Shown piece after piece: positions 19,623 through 27,469 of a DNA stretch of 64,000 nt. Both the position numbers and the translations under genes were made by a program. Below the pieces are notes generated by a model, which worked only from the letters and a program-made list of their open reading frames with translations, did not search any database and was not told the origin of the DNA. How positions within the stretch are numbered: position 1 is the first letter of the stretch; every line of letters begins with the position of its first letter. The stretch covers positions 124,001-188,000 of the forward strand of contig NZ_JAIWNA010000010.1 in assembly GCF_020216065.1 (NCBI RefSeq), in the 5' to 3' direction. Source of the stretch: Nocardia rosealba (GTDB lineage Bacteria > Actinomycetota > Actinomycetes > Mycobacteriales > Mycobacteriaceae).

Positions 19623-20474
19623 ATGACCACCTCACCGGCGTACTTCACCCGCACGGGCGCGGTGTTCGAGCCGACCAGGTTCTCGCTGAGCCTGTGGGGG
19701 CCCAAGACGCTGTCGGGGCCGCCGGTGTGCGGGTTGATGGCGCGGGAGGTGGAGGCGCGGTACTGCACCGAGGAGTTCGTGCCCGCCCGGTTCACCGTCG
19801 ACCTGCACCGCGCGGTGCCCGCGGTGCCCGTGACCGTCGAGAGCGAGCTGGTGCGTGACGGCAAACGCGTGCGCGCGGTCGCCGTCAGCCTGCGCTCGGA
19901 CGACGCGGTGGTGGCCAGGGGTAGCGCGTTGCTGCTGAAGCGCTCGGCGCAGCCGCCCGGTGCGGTGTGGCGGCCCGACCGGGAGCGGCCGCTGCCGCCG
20001 CCGGACGCGCGCGCGGCGATCGAGGAGGGCCTGCACCTGTTCGGTAGCGACGGCCATGCCGACGGCTGGTCGATCCGGATGACCGAGCACCAGAACGACA
20101 CCCGTAAACGCAAGTGGGTGCGCAACATCCCGGTCGTCGCCGGTGAGGAGTCCTCCCCGTTCTGCTACGCCGCGATGACGGGCGAGCAGACCAGTCTGGT
20201 CACCAACTGGGGCACCGACGGCATCGGCTTCATCAATACCGATGTCTCGATCACGTTCTCGCGCATGCCGATCGGCGTCGAGATGGGTATCGAGGCGGAA
20301 GGCCACCTCAGCGACGACGGGATCGCGGCGGGCGCGGCCGTGCTCTACGACGCCGAGGGCGCGTTCGGGATGTGCACCACCACGGCGCTGGCCAACGAGA
20401 GCCACCAGATCCGCGGTGCCGTCATCGACAAGCTCACCGACAGGGTGATGGCGGAACTGGCGTCGGGGCACTGA
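19623..20474 (+). CDS. Acyl-CoA thioesterase-like (double hot-dog) protein
   Basis: A 283-residue protein with two hot-dog-like halves: residues 10-110 (SLWGPKTLSGPPVCGLMAREVE, then FTVDLHRAVPAVPVTVESELV) and 160-280 (GEESSPFCYAAMTGEQTSLV, NTDVSITFSRMPIGVEMGIEA, GAFGMCTTTALANESHQI). This is the pattern of actinobacterial acyl-CoA thioesterase-superfamily proteins, which hydrolyse acyl-CoA in the cytosol. A GGAAAGGG ribosome site precedes the ATG, and a KstR-like box lies upstream. A role in sterol or fatty acid catabolism is an inference from that box. Confidence 0.7.
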   Translation: MTTSPAYFTRTGAVFEPTRFSLSLWGPKTLSGPPVCGLMAREVEARYCTEEFVPARFTVDLHRAVPAVPVTVESELVRDGKRVRAVAVSLRSDDAVVARGSALLLKRSAQPPGAVWRPDRERPLPPPDARAAIEEGLHLFGSDGHADGWSIRMTEHQNDTRKRKWVRNIPVVAGEESSPFCYAAMTGEQTSLVTNWGTDGIGFINTDVSITFSRMPIGVEMGIEAEGHLSDDGIAAGAAVLYDAEGAFGMCTTTALANESHQIRGAVIDKLTDRVMAELASGH

Positions 20475-20483
20475 GCCCGCCGA

Positions 20484-21026
20484 TCACGGTTCCTGCGAAC
20501 GCATTTCGAGAGGCAGGTCGCCGGCTTCGATGCCCTGGGCACGCAAGGCGAACGGAACCTGCCGGGTGAAGCGTCGCGGGGGTCGGTAGTGGGTGCTGTG
20601 ATCCGACACCAGTAACACCCGGCCCTGCCGCGCCACGATCTCCCCGGCGGCGGCCACCGGTTCACCGGCCAGGAAACTCGAATGGTGGAACCGGCCGAGC
20701 AGGTGCTGGGGCGAGGAGTACAGCGTGCCCGCGGCGTCCATGACGAAGATCGCCCGGCCGCCCTCCGGTGACCACAGGGTACTGGCCGCCGTGGTGTCGA
20801 ACAGGGCGCCGTCGGCGGTGTGGAGCAGCCCGTCGCGAGCGTGGAGCCGGAACCGCAGGCGCGCTCGCTCGTCGAGATAGGCGACGTGTGTGCCGTCCCA
20901 TACCCGGTTCCCCGGCAGGTGCTCGCCGGCGAACTCCGGCCGCAACGGCGTCGTCTCGAACACGGTCGGCGCGGAATCCGTTCCGGTGCCGAACAATCGG
21001 CGCATGCGGTGGGCGAAGCCCATCAT
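20484..21026 (-). CDS. Conserved hypothetical with HHSSFLAG motif
   Basis: A 180-residue soluble protein. Residues 40-105 look like short beta repeats (VWDGTHVAYLDERARLRFRL, TLWSPEGGRAIFVMDAAG). Residues 114-149 hold HHSSFLAGEPVAAAGE and SDHSTHYRP, a motif I have seen in scattered uncharacterised and multidomain bacterial proteins, often near their ends. I cannot assign a function. Its ATG overlaps the stop of the upstream gene by four bases, so the two are co-translated. Confidence 0.6.
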   Translation of the reverse strand: MMGFAHRMRRLFGTGTDSAPTVFETTPLRPEFAGEHLPGNRVWDGTHVAYLDERARLRFRLHARDGLLHTADGALFDTTAASTLWSPEGGRAIFVMDAAGTLYSSPQHLLGRFHHSSFLAGEPVAAAGEIVARQGRVLLVSDHSTHYRPPRRFTRQVPFALRAQGIEAGDLPLEMRSQEP

Positions 21027-21478
21027 GCGGGAACCAGGGTGACGATCACCTCGTCGGCCACCGTTTCCGCTTTCACCACGGCCTCACCGAGGTACAGGGT
21101 CGCGGCGCGGGGGCGGCCGTCGGGCAGGGGTACGACCGAGACGGCGTCGACGCGGCGGCCGGTGAAGGCGCTGTAAGGTTCCTCGTCGGTGACATCGAAT
21201 GCGGTGTATTTGCCCGATTCGGCGACGTATTCGATATTGACCGGGTCGACGAGCGGTTCGAACGGGTCACGCCACGGCGCCGACCGGATCCGCAGTTCCG
21301 AGCCGTCCACCCCGGAATCGAGCAACAGGGTGGCACCGTTGTGGAAGGTGAACTCGATCGGGCCCTCGGAGCGGTCGACCTCGTCACCGAGGACATAGAA
21401 CATGCGGCGGACGGCGACAATGGTCCCGTCGACCGCGCCGTTGAGCGCGCTTCGGCCGTGTTCGTCGTTGTCGGACAC
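21023..21478 (-). CDS. Conserved hypothetical, beta-rich
   Basis: A 151-residue protein starting at GTG 21478 behind a GAGGAAAC ribosome site. A longer frame upstream lacks a ribosome site. Visible segments include VDGTIVAVRRMFYVLGDEVD, IEFTFHNGATLLLDSGVDGS and TLYLGEAVVKAETVADEVIV. It is predicted to be mostly beta strand. It is translationally coupled to the HHSSFLAG gene, so the two products probably act together. No family recognised. Confidence 0.6.
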   Translation of the reverse strand: MSDNDEHGRSALNGAVDGTIVAVRRMFYVLGDEVDRSEGPIEFTFHNGATLLLDSGVDGSELRIRSAPWRDPFEPLVDPVNIEYVAESGKYTAFDVTDEEPYSAFTGRRVDAVSVVPLPDGRPRAATLYLGEAVVKAETVADEVIVTLVPA

Positions 21479-21588
21479 CAGTTTCCTCTGACATCGCCGG
21501 GCAGATGAGTCATCATGTCGCCGCACCCGCTCGCCACGCAACTCCACCGGCGTGCCGCCCCGCGCCCGCGCACTCGTACCATGACTTC

Positions 21589-22449
21589 ATGGGCGAGCCC
21601 ACCCGGGACCTGGTGGAGCGTGCGGCCGAGCTGCTGGCCGGACGCCGCGTCGTGGTGGTGTCCGGGGCGGGTTTGAGCACCGACAGCGGCATCCCCGACT
21701 ACCGCGGCCCCGACTCGCCACCCCGCAATCCGATGACCTATCAGCAGTTCGTCGGCGACGCCGCCTTCCGGCAGCGGTACTGGGCCCGCAACCACATCGG
21801 CTGGCGGCGGATGGACGCCGCCCGCCCGAATCCGGGCCACCGCGCGCTGGCCCGGCTGGAACACGCGGGCGTGGTGTCGGCTGTGATCACCCAGAACGTC
21901 GACCTGCTGCACACGAAAGCAGGCGCTCGCCGGGTCATCGACCTGCACGGCACGTACGCCCGCGTGTGCTGCCTGCGCTGCGCCGCGGTGATCTCCCGCA
22001 TGACGCTGGCCGAACAATTGGAGGCGGCCAATCCCGGTTTCGCCGACGAGGTTTCGCACGGCGGCGGTATCGAGGTCTCGCCCGACGCGGACGCGGTCGT
22101 CACCGACACCGACCGCTTCCTGATGCTCGACTGCGCCCGATGCGGCGGCATGCTCAAGCCCGACATCGTCTACTTCGGCGAAACCGTCCCCGCCGAGCGG
22201 GTGGCGGCGGCCTTCGCGCTGGTCGACGACGCCGAGGCGCTGCTGGTGGCAGGATCGTCACTGACCGTGATGTCCGGTCTGCGATTCGTCCGCCGCGCCG
22301 CGAAAAACGGTGTGCCGGTGGTGATCGTGAACCGCGGCGCCACCCGCGCCGACGACCTGGCCGCCGTGCGCATTCCGGCGGGCTGTTCGGAGATCCTGTC
22401 CACCCTCGCCGACCGGCTCACCACCGCGACCCCGGCCGTACCGCGATGA
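21589..22449 (+). CDS. Sir2-family NAD-dependent protein deacylase
   Basis: A 286-residue sirtuin. NAD-binding motifs are VVVSGAGLSTDSGIPDYRGP, TQNVDLLHTKAG and the catalytic His in IDLHGTY. Zinc ligands are two pairs, CLRC and CARC, far apart because of an insertion around residues 140-175. GSSLTV and IVNRG complete the Rossmann half. It removes acyl groups from lysines using NAD. A TACCAT hexamer ends six bases before ATG 21589, consistent with leaderless transcription. The next gene overlaps by ATGA. Confidence 0.92.
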   Translation: MGEPTRDLVERAAELLAGRRVVVVSGAGLSTDSGIPDYRGPDSPPRNPMTYQQFVGDAAFRQRYWARNHIGWRRMDAARPNPGHRALARLEHAGVVSAVITQNVDLLHTKAGARRVIDLHGTYARVCCLRCAAVISRMTLAEQLEAANPGFADEVSHGGGIEVSPDADAVVTDTDRFLMLDCARCGGMLKPDIVYFGETVPAERVAAAFALVDDAEALLVAGSSLTVMSGLRFVRRAAKNGVPVVIVNRGATRADDLAAVRIPAGCSEILSTLADRLTTATPAVPR

Positions 22450-22811
22450 GCGAATCGGTCGAGGCGTACTTTTCGGGCAAACCGTATTCGCGTGAGATCT
22501 TCGCAGTACTGCGCGAATTGATCGCGAGCAATGGTCCGGTCGAGGTGTCGGTGGCCTCGCAGATCGTTTTCGCCGTCGCACGGAAGTTCGCGTGGGTGTG
22601 GCTCTACAACGTCACCGGAAAGAATCCCGAAGGCACCGTGCAGATCATGCTCGCGCTCGACCGGGAAATGGCGCACGCACCGGTCTACCGGGTGACACAG
22701 GTGGGCCGTGCGCGCTGGAATCACCTGGTAGTGGTGCATTCTCTCGACGAAGCTCACGATCCACGACTGGCGGAGCTGATAGCCGCCGCCTACCGTTTCG
22801 GCGCGAAATGA
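22446..22811 (+). CDS. DUF5655-like small protein
   Basis: A 121-residue protein: AYFSGKPYSREIFAVLRELI, VSVASQIVFAVARKFAWVWL, RWNHLVVVHSLDEAHDPRLA and an AAYRFG end, the pattern of DUF5655. The family is uncharacterised; related domains are found near nucleic-acid or transport proteins. The ATG overlaps the sirtuin stop (ATGA), so the two are co-translated and may be functionally linked. Confidence 0.7.
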   Translation: MSESVEAYFSGKPYSREIFAVLRELIASNGPVEVSVASQIVFAVARKFAWVWLYNVTGKNPEGTVQIMLALDREMAHAPVYRVTQVGRARWNHLVVVHSLDEAHDPRLAELIAAAYRFGAK

Positions 22812-22987
22812 ACGGTAACTTGATCCCTCGGTGACGGCCGCGAATCCGACGTGGGTAAGCTCTGGCCACCAGCGCATGAAGAGTTCCACCCGCGGCGCAA
22901 AGTTTTCCTCGCAGCGGGGTTGTCGGCCCTTGTGTGGGCCGAATGATCGACACCCACCAGCCAGCCGATCAGAACCAGGGCTTTTCC

Positions 22988-25396
22988 ATGACCGATACCG
23001 TCGTCGCCGAACCACGCCTCACGCACCGCCAGACACTCACCATTCTGTCCGGCCTGCTACTCGGGGTGTTCCTGGCCGCACTCGATCAGAACATCGTCAG
23101 CGTCGCGATCGTGCGGATCGCGAACAGTCTCGACGGCTTCGACGAACAGGCCTGGGCGACAACGGCATACCTCATCACCGCGACCGTCACCACGCCCCTC
23201 TACGGCAAACTCGCCGACATCTACGGTCGTAAACCGTTCTATCTGGTGGCGATCGCGCTGTTCGTCGTCGGTTCGGCGGCCTGCTGCTTCGCCCAGACCA
23301 TGTACCAACTGGCCGGGTGCCGCGCGTTCCAGGGGCTCGGTGCCGGCGGGCTGATGTCGTTGGCGTTCACCATCGTCGGTGACATCGTGCCCGCCCGCGA
23401 ACGGGTCCGCTACCAGGGTTATTTCCTCATGGTCTTCGGCATCGCGACGGTGCTCGGCCCGGTGGTCGGCGGGTTCCTGTCCGATTACGAGAGCCTCGGT
23501 GGTATCGAGGGCTGGCGCTGGGTTTTCCTGGTGAACGTGCCGGTGGGTCTGCTCGCGTTCCTGGTGGTGTGGCGGGTGCTCAACGTCGGGCATACCAGGC
23601 AGCGCAGCCGGATCGACTGGTTCGGCGCGTTGGCGCTCGTCGTCGGGGTGGTGCCGCTGCTGATCGTCGCCGAGCAGGGCAGGCTGTGGGGCTGGACGTC
23701 CCCGAAATCGCTGCTCTGCTACGGCATCTGCGCGGGCGGGCTGCTGGTGTTCGTGATCGTCGAGTTCCTGATGAAGGACGCCGCGCTGATTCCGCTGCGG
23801 TTGTTCCGCAACTCCACCTTCAGCGTCGCCATTCTCGGCGGATTCCTCATCGGTGTCGCCATGTTCGGGGCCATCACAATGGTTCCGCAATACCTGCAGG
23901 TGGTGCGCGGTTTCTCGCCCACCGAGGCGGGGCTGCTGATGCTGCCACTGGTGCTGGGCATCATGGTCGGCGCCCAGCTGTCGGGCCTGATCACCAAGGC
24001 CAGCGGACGCTACAAGGTGCTGCCCGTGCTCGGCGCACTGATCCTGGCCATCGGCTGCGGATTGTTCGCCCGCATCACCTACGACGGTCCGCTGTGGCAG
24101 CCGCTTGCCTACAGCGCGATCATGGGTTTCGGGCTGGGCGGCTGCATGCAGACACTGGTGATCGCCGCGCAGAACGCGGTCGGGCGCACCGAGATGGGTG
24201 TGTCGACGGCGGCGGCCACGTTCTTCCGGCAGCTCGGCGGCACCCTCGGCGTCGCGGTCTTCCTCACCGTGCTGTTCGATCGCCTGCCCGGTTCCATCCT
24301 GGGCGCGTTCGGCGGCGCCCTCCCGCCCGGTTTCGACGCCGCCCGGCTCGAGGCTTTGCAGAGCGACACCAGCGGCATCGCCGCCCTGCCCGACCACCTG
24401 CGGATCCCGATCCTCGAGGGTTTCACCGACTCGATGCACACCGTGTTCCTGCTGGCCGCCGATCTGGCGATCGTCGCCTGCCTGGTCCTGGTGTTCATGA
24501 AAGAGATTCCGCTGCAAGAGGATCCGGTTCCCGACGAGGCCGACGAGGGTGCCCAGCTACGGGACGTGAGCCTCTATGACGCGCACGAGATGGCGGGCAA
24601 ACTGCGGCCGGGCGCGACGGGCCGGGTGATCGCGGGTCTGCTGCGCCGTGACGATGCCCGCCCGGTTCCCTCGGCGACGCTCACGCTGATCGATCAGCAC
24701 GGTCACCAGGTGGCGCGCGGCAACGGCGACGCCGACGGCGCCTACATGATCGAGGCACCACGACCGGGCAACTATGTCCTCATCGCGGCCGCCGCTGGGC
24801 ATCAACCCGAGGCGGTGAGCGTGTCGATCGGGGAGCGGGCCCAGCACGTCGACCTGATGCTCACCGGGGCGGGTGAGCTCACCGGCGTGGTGCGTTCGGC
24901 GCGGCGCGGAGAACCACTGTGGGGTGCGACGGTGACCCTGACCGATCCCGAGGGGGAGGTGGTCGGGGCGGCGATCACCGGCGAGGACGGTACCTACGTC
25001 TGCCGTGATGTCGTCAGCGGCACCTACACCCTGGTCGCGGTGGCCGACCATATGCGCCCCACGGCCGTCGCCCTGACCGTGCCCGAAACCGGCTCACTGC
25101 ACCGCGATATCGACTTGGAACCGATGGCGATCCTGACGGGTTCGGCCTGCGTCGACGGCGACCGCCCGGTCGCGGATGTCGAGATCACCGTCCTGGATTC
25201 CAGCGGCGACCCGGCTGCCACCACCCGCACCGACGACAAAGGCCGCTACCTCGTGCCCGACCTGCCCGAGGGGGAGTACACGGTCGTCGCGCGCGGGTAC
25301 CCACCGGTGGCGAGTCAGGTGGCAGTCACCCGCGGCGAGATCACCCACGACGTCACCCTGGGATACGACAACGAAGAATCGATGCATCGCCGGTAG
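22988..25396 (+). CDS. DHA2-type MFS efflux pump with three C-terminal beta-sandwich repeats
   Basis: About 802 residues. Residues 1-520 are a 14-helix drug:proton antiporter: FLAALDQNIVSVAI (motif D1), GKLADIYGRKPFY (motif A), GLGAGGLMSLAF, GPVVGGFLSDY (motif C). Residues about 585-800 hold three repeats of the carboxypeptidase-regulatory/CnaB type: GRVIAGLLRRDDARPVPSAT, ELTGVVRSARRGEPLWGATV, ILTGSACVDGDRPVADVEIT, each ending in a G-x-Y turn. The tail follows the last helix and is probably cytosolic or surface-exposed. The start could also be ATG 22943 or GTG 22934. A CGGCCC-N6-GGGCCG hairpin (22924-22941) lies upstream. Substrate unknown. Confidence 0.85.
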   Translation: MTDTVVAEPRLTHRQTLTILSGLLLGVFLAALDQNIVSVAIVRIANSLDGFDEQAWATTAYLITATVTTPLYGKLADIYGRKPFYLVAIALFVVGSAACCFAQTMYQLAGCRAFQGLGAGGLMSLAFTIVGDIVPARERVRYQGYFLMVFGIATVLGPVVGGFLSDYESLGGIEGWRWVFLVNVPVGLLAFLVVWRVLNVGHTRQRSRIDWFGALALVVGVVPLLIVAEQGRLWGWTSPKSLLCYGICAGGLLVFVIVEFLMKDAALIPLRLFRNSTFSVAILGGFLIGVAMFGAITMVPQYLQVVRGFSPTEAGLLMLPLVLGIMVGAQLSGLITKASGRYKVLPVLGALILAIGCGLFARITYDGPLWQPLAYSAIMGFGLGGCMQTLVIAAQNAVGRTEMGVSTAAATFFRQLGGTLGVAVFLTVLFDRLPGSILGAFGGALPPGFDAARLEALQSDTSGIAALPDHLRIPILEGFTDSMHTVFLLAADLAIVACLVLVFMKEIPLQEDPVPDEADEGAQLRDVSLYDAHEMAGKLRPGATGRVIAGLLRRDDARPVPSATLTLIDQHGHQVARGNGDADGAYMIEAPRPGNYVLIAAAAGHQPEAVSVSIGERAQHVDLMLTGAGELTGVVRSARRGEPLWGATVTLTDPEGEVVGAAITGEDGTYVCRDVVSGTYTLVAVADHMRPTAVALTVPETGSLHRDIDLEPMAILTGSACVDGDRPVADVEITVLDSSGDPAATTRTDDKGRYLVPDLPEGEYTVVARGYPPVASQVAVTRGEITHDVTLGYDNEESMHRR

Positions 25397-25451
25397 TCGG
25401 TATTTCGAGGGTTCCAGCGCCTCGCCATCAGCGAGCGCGAACCGGAACAGC

Positions 25452-25715
25452 TCAGGCGGATTCGGCGATCTGCTCGGCGCGGTAGACCTCGGCCAGCTCG
25501 GCGAGCGGGATCGTGAGTGCTTCGGCGAGGCCGACGATGGTGCCGAATGCGGGGGAGGGCATGCGCCCGGACTCGATCTTGCGCAGGGTTTCGGGAGAGA
25601 TACCTGCCCGCCCGGCGACCTCGTTGAGTTCCCGATCGCCCCGGGCCGTCCGCAACCGCCGACCCAGCCGACGCCCGGCTTCGACCTGGGCGGGACTGAG
25701 CGGAAGACGAACCAT
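25452..25715 (-). CDS. Small XRE-family HTH regulator
   Basis: An 87-residue single-domain Cro/CI-type protein: AGRRLGRRLRTARGDREL, LNEVAGRAGISPETLRKIES (helix-turn-helix), then a short helix to the end. There is no ligand or toxin domain. It lies alone between the MFS gene (convergent) and a strong hairpin. Target unknown. Confidence 0.82.
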   Translation of the reverse strand: MVRLPLSPAQVEAGRRLGRRLRTARGDRELNEVAGRAGISPETLRKIESGRMPSPAFGTIVGLAEALTIPLAELAEVYRAEQIAESA

Positions 25716-25811
25716 GCCCCCGATGGTAAGTGCTCACTCACCGAGCCGCCAAGAAGGTGCCCCTGACGGCGCTGATCCGTCCCAGGTCGTCGCGGCACAT
25801 CCTGGACGTGC

Positions 25812-25874
25812 GATCACCACGCTGTGGTGGCGGCCGCCACTCGGGAAACACCCCGCCACCACAGCGTGGTGATC
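25812..25874. repeat. 22-bp perfect inverted repeat (hairpin)
   Basis: The arms 25812-25833 and 25853-25874 are perfect reverse complements over 22 bp. They begin GATCACCACGCTGTGG, with a 19-base loop. Each arm also contains the palindrome CCAC-GCT-GTGG. It sits 14 bp past the hxlR stop and upstream of the XRE gene, so it may terminate hxlR transcription, but there is no T-run. It could instead be a regulatory or mobile hairpin. Confidence 0.75.
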
Positions 25875-25887
25875 AACTGCCCATGAC

Positions 25888-26247
25888 CTAGCGGGTGGGA
25901 CGCCAGGGGATTCGGCCGTTACCGTCGCCGGTGGGTGTCCATTGTTCGGCCCAGTCCCAGACATGCTGGAGGGACTCGGCCAGGAGGGCGCCCTCGGTGG
26001 TGAGTTCGTAGGCGCCGCGCGGTCCGTTCTTGCGGGTCAGGCCCGCTGACTGCAGTTGCTGGAGGCGGTCGGACAGCATGCTCGACGAGCAATTGCCCAT
26101 CCGGCGGCGCAGGTCGAGGAAGCCGAGGGGGCCGGGCTCGAGTTCCCAGATCACGCGCAGCATCCACCGCTGTCCGAGCAGGTCGATCGCGGCCACGATC
26201 TTCGCGGAGGGTTCTGCGGTCTCGTCACCGCCGGTTGCGCTTCTCAT
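25888..26247 (-). CDS. HxlR-family transcriptional regulator
   Basis: A 119-residue HxlR protein: AIDLLGQRWMLRVIWELEPG, FLDLRRRMGNCSSSMLSDRL, LTRKNGPRGAYELTTEGALL. HxlR regulators often repress divergent oxidoreductases in response to electrophiles or redox stress. It is divergent from an MDR-family oxidoreductase. The candidate operator covers its own start codon, and a near copy lies before the next SDR gene, so it probably controls all three. Confidence 0.88.
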   Translation of the reverse strand: MRSATGGDETAEPSAKIVAAIDLLGQRWMLRVIWELEPGPLGFLDLRRRMGNCSSSMLSDRLQQLQSAGLTRKNGPRGAYELTTEGALLAESLQHVWDWAEQWTPTGDGNGRIPWRPTR

Positions 26248-26290
26248 TCAGAAGCACGATAGCTGGTTCTGGATCAGAAGCATTCGGGCG
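26228..26290. promoter_or_regulatory. HxlR control region, copy A
   Basis: It contains GCTTCT-cattc-AGAAGC and a second TTCTGGATCAGAA half about 25 bp on, with CAGAAGCACGATAG between. It overlaps the hxlR start codon (26245-26247) and lies upstream of the oxidoreductase. A 63-bp stretch, 57 of 63 bases identical, recurs at 27396-27458. Confidence 0.65.
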
Positions 26291-26371
26291 ATCGGACGGG
26301 GTCCTGAATCCGGAATACCTCGGGGAGTTCCCCGATGTGTGCGGGTGGTCGTGACGCCTAGCGTTGTCGAG

Positions 26372-27349
26372 GTGAAGGCAATCGTGCAGCGGGTTTACGG
26401 GTCGTCGGCGATGTTGGCGGTGGCCGATGTCGGGCGCCCGGAAGCGGGGGCGGGGGAGGTGCTGGTTCGGGTTCGTGCGGCGTCGGTGAATGCGCGCGAT
26501 TGGCATGTGATGCGGGGGGATCCGAAGATCGCGCGGTGGATGGATCGGTCGGTGTTCCGTCGCAAGGGGCCGGCGAATCCGGTGCAGGGTGGGGATTTCG
26601 CGGGGACAGTCGAGGCGGTGGGCGACGGGGTCACCGATGTGGCGGTGGGCGACGAGGTGTTCGGGGAGGCGGTCAGCGGTGCGTTCGCGGAGTACCTCGC
26701 GGTGCCGCGCGCTCTCCTCGACCAAAAGCCGAAGAATCTGAGCTTCGAGGAAGCCGCGGCCGTGCCACTGGCCGCCAACACCGCCCTGACCTGCCTGCGT
26801 CACGTCGACGCCGGAAACCGGGTGTTGATCATCGGTGCCTCCGGAGGGGTCGGCACCTTCGCGGTCCAGATCGCCCGGGCCAGGGGTGCCGAGGTCACCG
26901 GGGTGTGCAGCACCCGCAATGTGGAGGCGGCACGGGCACTCGGCGCCGCACATGTCATCGACTACACCCGCGAGACCGTAACCGGCCGCTACGACACCGT
27001 TCTCGACCTGGCGGGCACGCGGGGGCTACGCGAACTCCTTCGCCTGGTCGAACCCACCGGCACCCTCGTCCTGTCCGGCGGCGGAAACTTCGACGGTGGC
27101 AGCTTGTTCGGTCCTGTCGGCTTGCTCGCGCTCGGCCAGCTGGCTCGGCCGTTCGTGAAACCGTCGATCCGCGGCCCGCTGGCTCAGCAGAGTCCCGAGT
27201 CGCTGACAGAACTCCGCGAACAGATCGAGTCGGGTCAGGTACGCCCGGCCATCGACCGGACCTACCCACTCGCCGAGACGCCCGCAGCCATCAGCTACAT
27301 GGAGTCCGAACATGCCAGGGCGAAGATCGTGATCACCGTCGCCGCGTAG
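26372..27349 (+). CDS. NAD(P)-dependent MDR-family oxidoreductase (quinone reductase-like)
   Basis: A 325-residue zinc-free medium-chain dehydrogenase: VRAASVNARDWHVMRG, NPVQGGDFAGTVEAVGDGV, EEAAAVPLAANTALTCLRHV, the NADPH loop IIGASGGVGTFAVQIARARG and GAAHVIDYTRE. Such enzymes reduce quinones or enones. No zinc-binding cysteines are present. The start is GTG 26372, eight bases after a TAGCGT hexamer, possibly leaderless. It is divergent from hxlR across the shared operator, so it is the likely target. Confidence 0.85.
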   Translation: MKAIVQRVYGSSAMLAVADVGRPEAGAGEVLVRVRAASVNARDWHVMRGDPKIARWMDRSVFRRKGPANPVQGGDFAGTVEAVGDGVTDVAVGDEVFGEAVSGAFAEYLAVPRALLDQKPKNLSFEEAAAVPLAANTALTCLRHVDAGNRVLIIGASGGVGTFAVQIARARGAEVTGVCSTRNVEAARALGAAHVIDYTRETVTGRYDTVLDLAGTRGLRELLRLVEPTGTLVLSGGGNFDGGSLFGPVGLLALGQLARPFVKPSIRGPLAQQSPESLTELREQIESGQVRPAIDRTYPLAETPAAISYMESEHARAKIVITVAA

Positions 27350-27395
27350 GTCGAATCACCAGGCGGAGCAGGGTTTTACCGGGCGTCGAGATCGT

Positions 27396-27458
27396 CCGCC
27401 GGTTGCACTTCTGATTCAGAAGCACGATAGTTGCTTCTGAATCAGAAGCATGCGGGCG
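27396..27458. promoter_or_regulatory. HxlR control region, copy B
   Basis: A second copy of the 63-bp hxlR control region. The palindromes are more perfect here: CTTCTGA-T-TCAGAAG (27408-27422) and GCTTCTGA-A-TCAGAAGC (27433-27449). The hxlR start codon is altered to GAT, so only the operator function remains. It is followed by GGAAGGAG and the SDR start. Confidence 0.65.
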
Positions 27459-27469
27459 GAAGGAGCACG

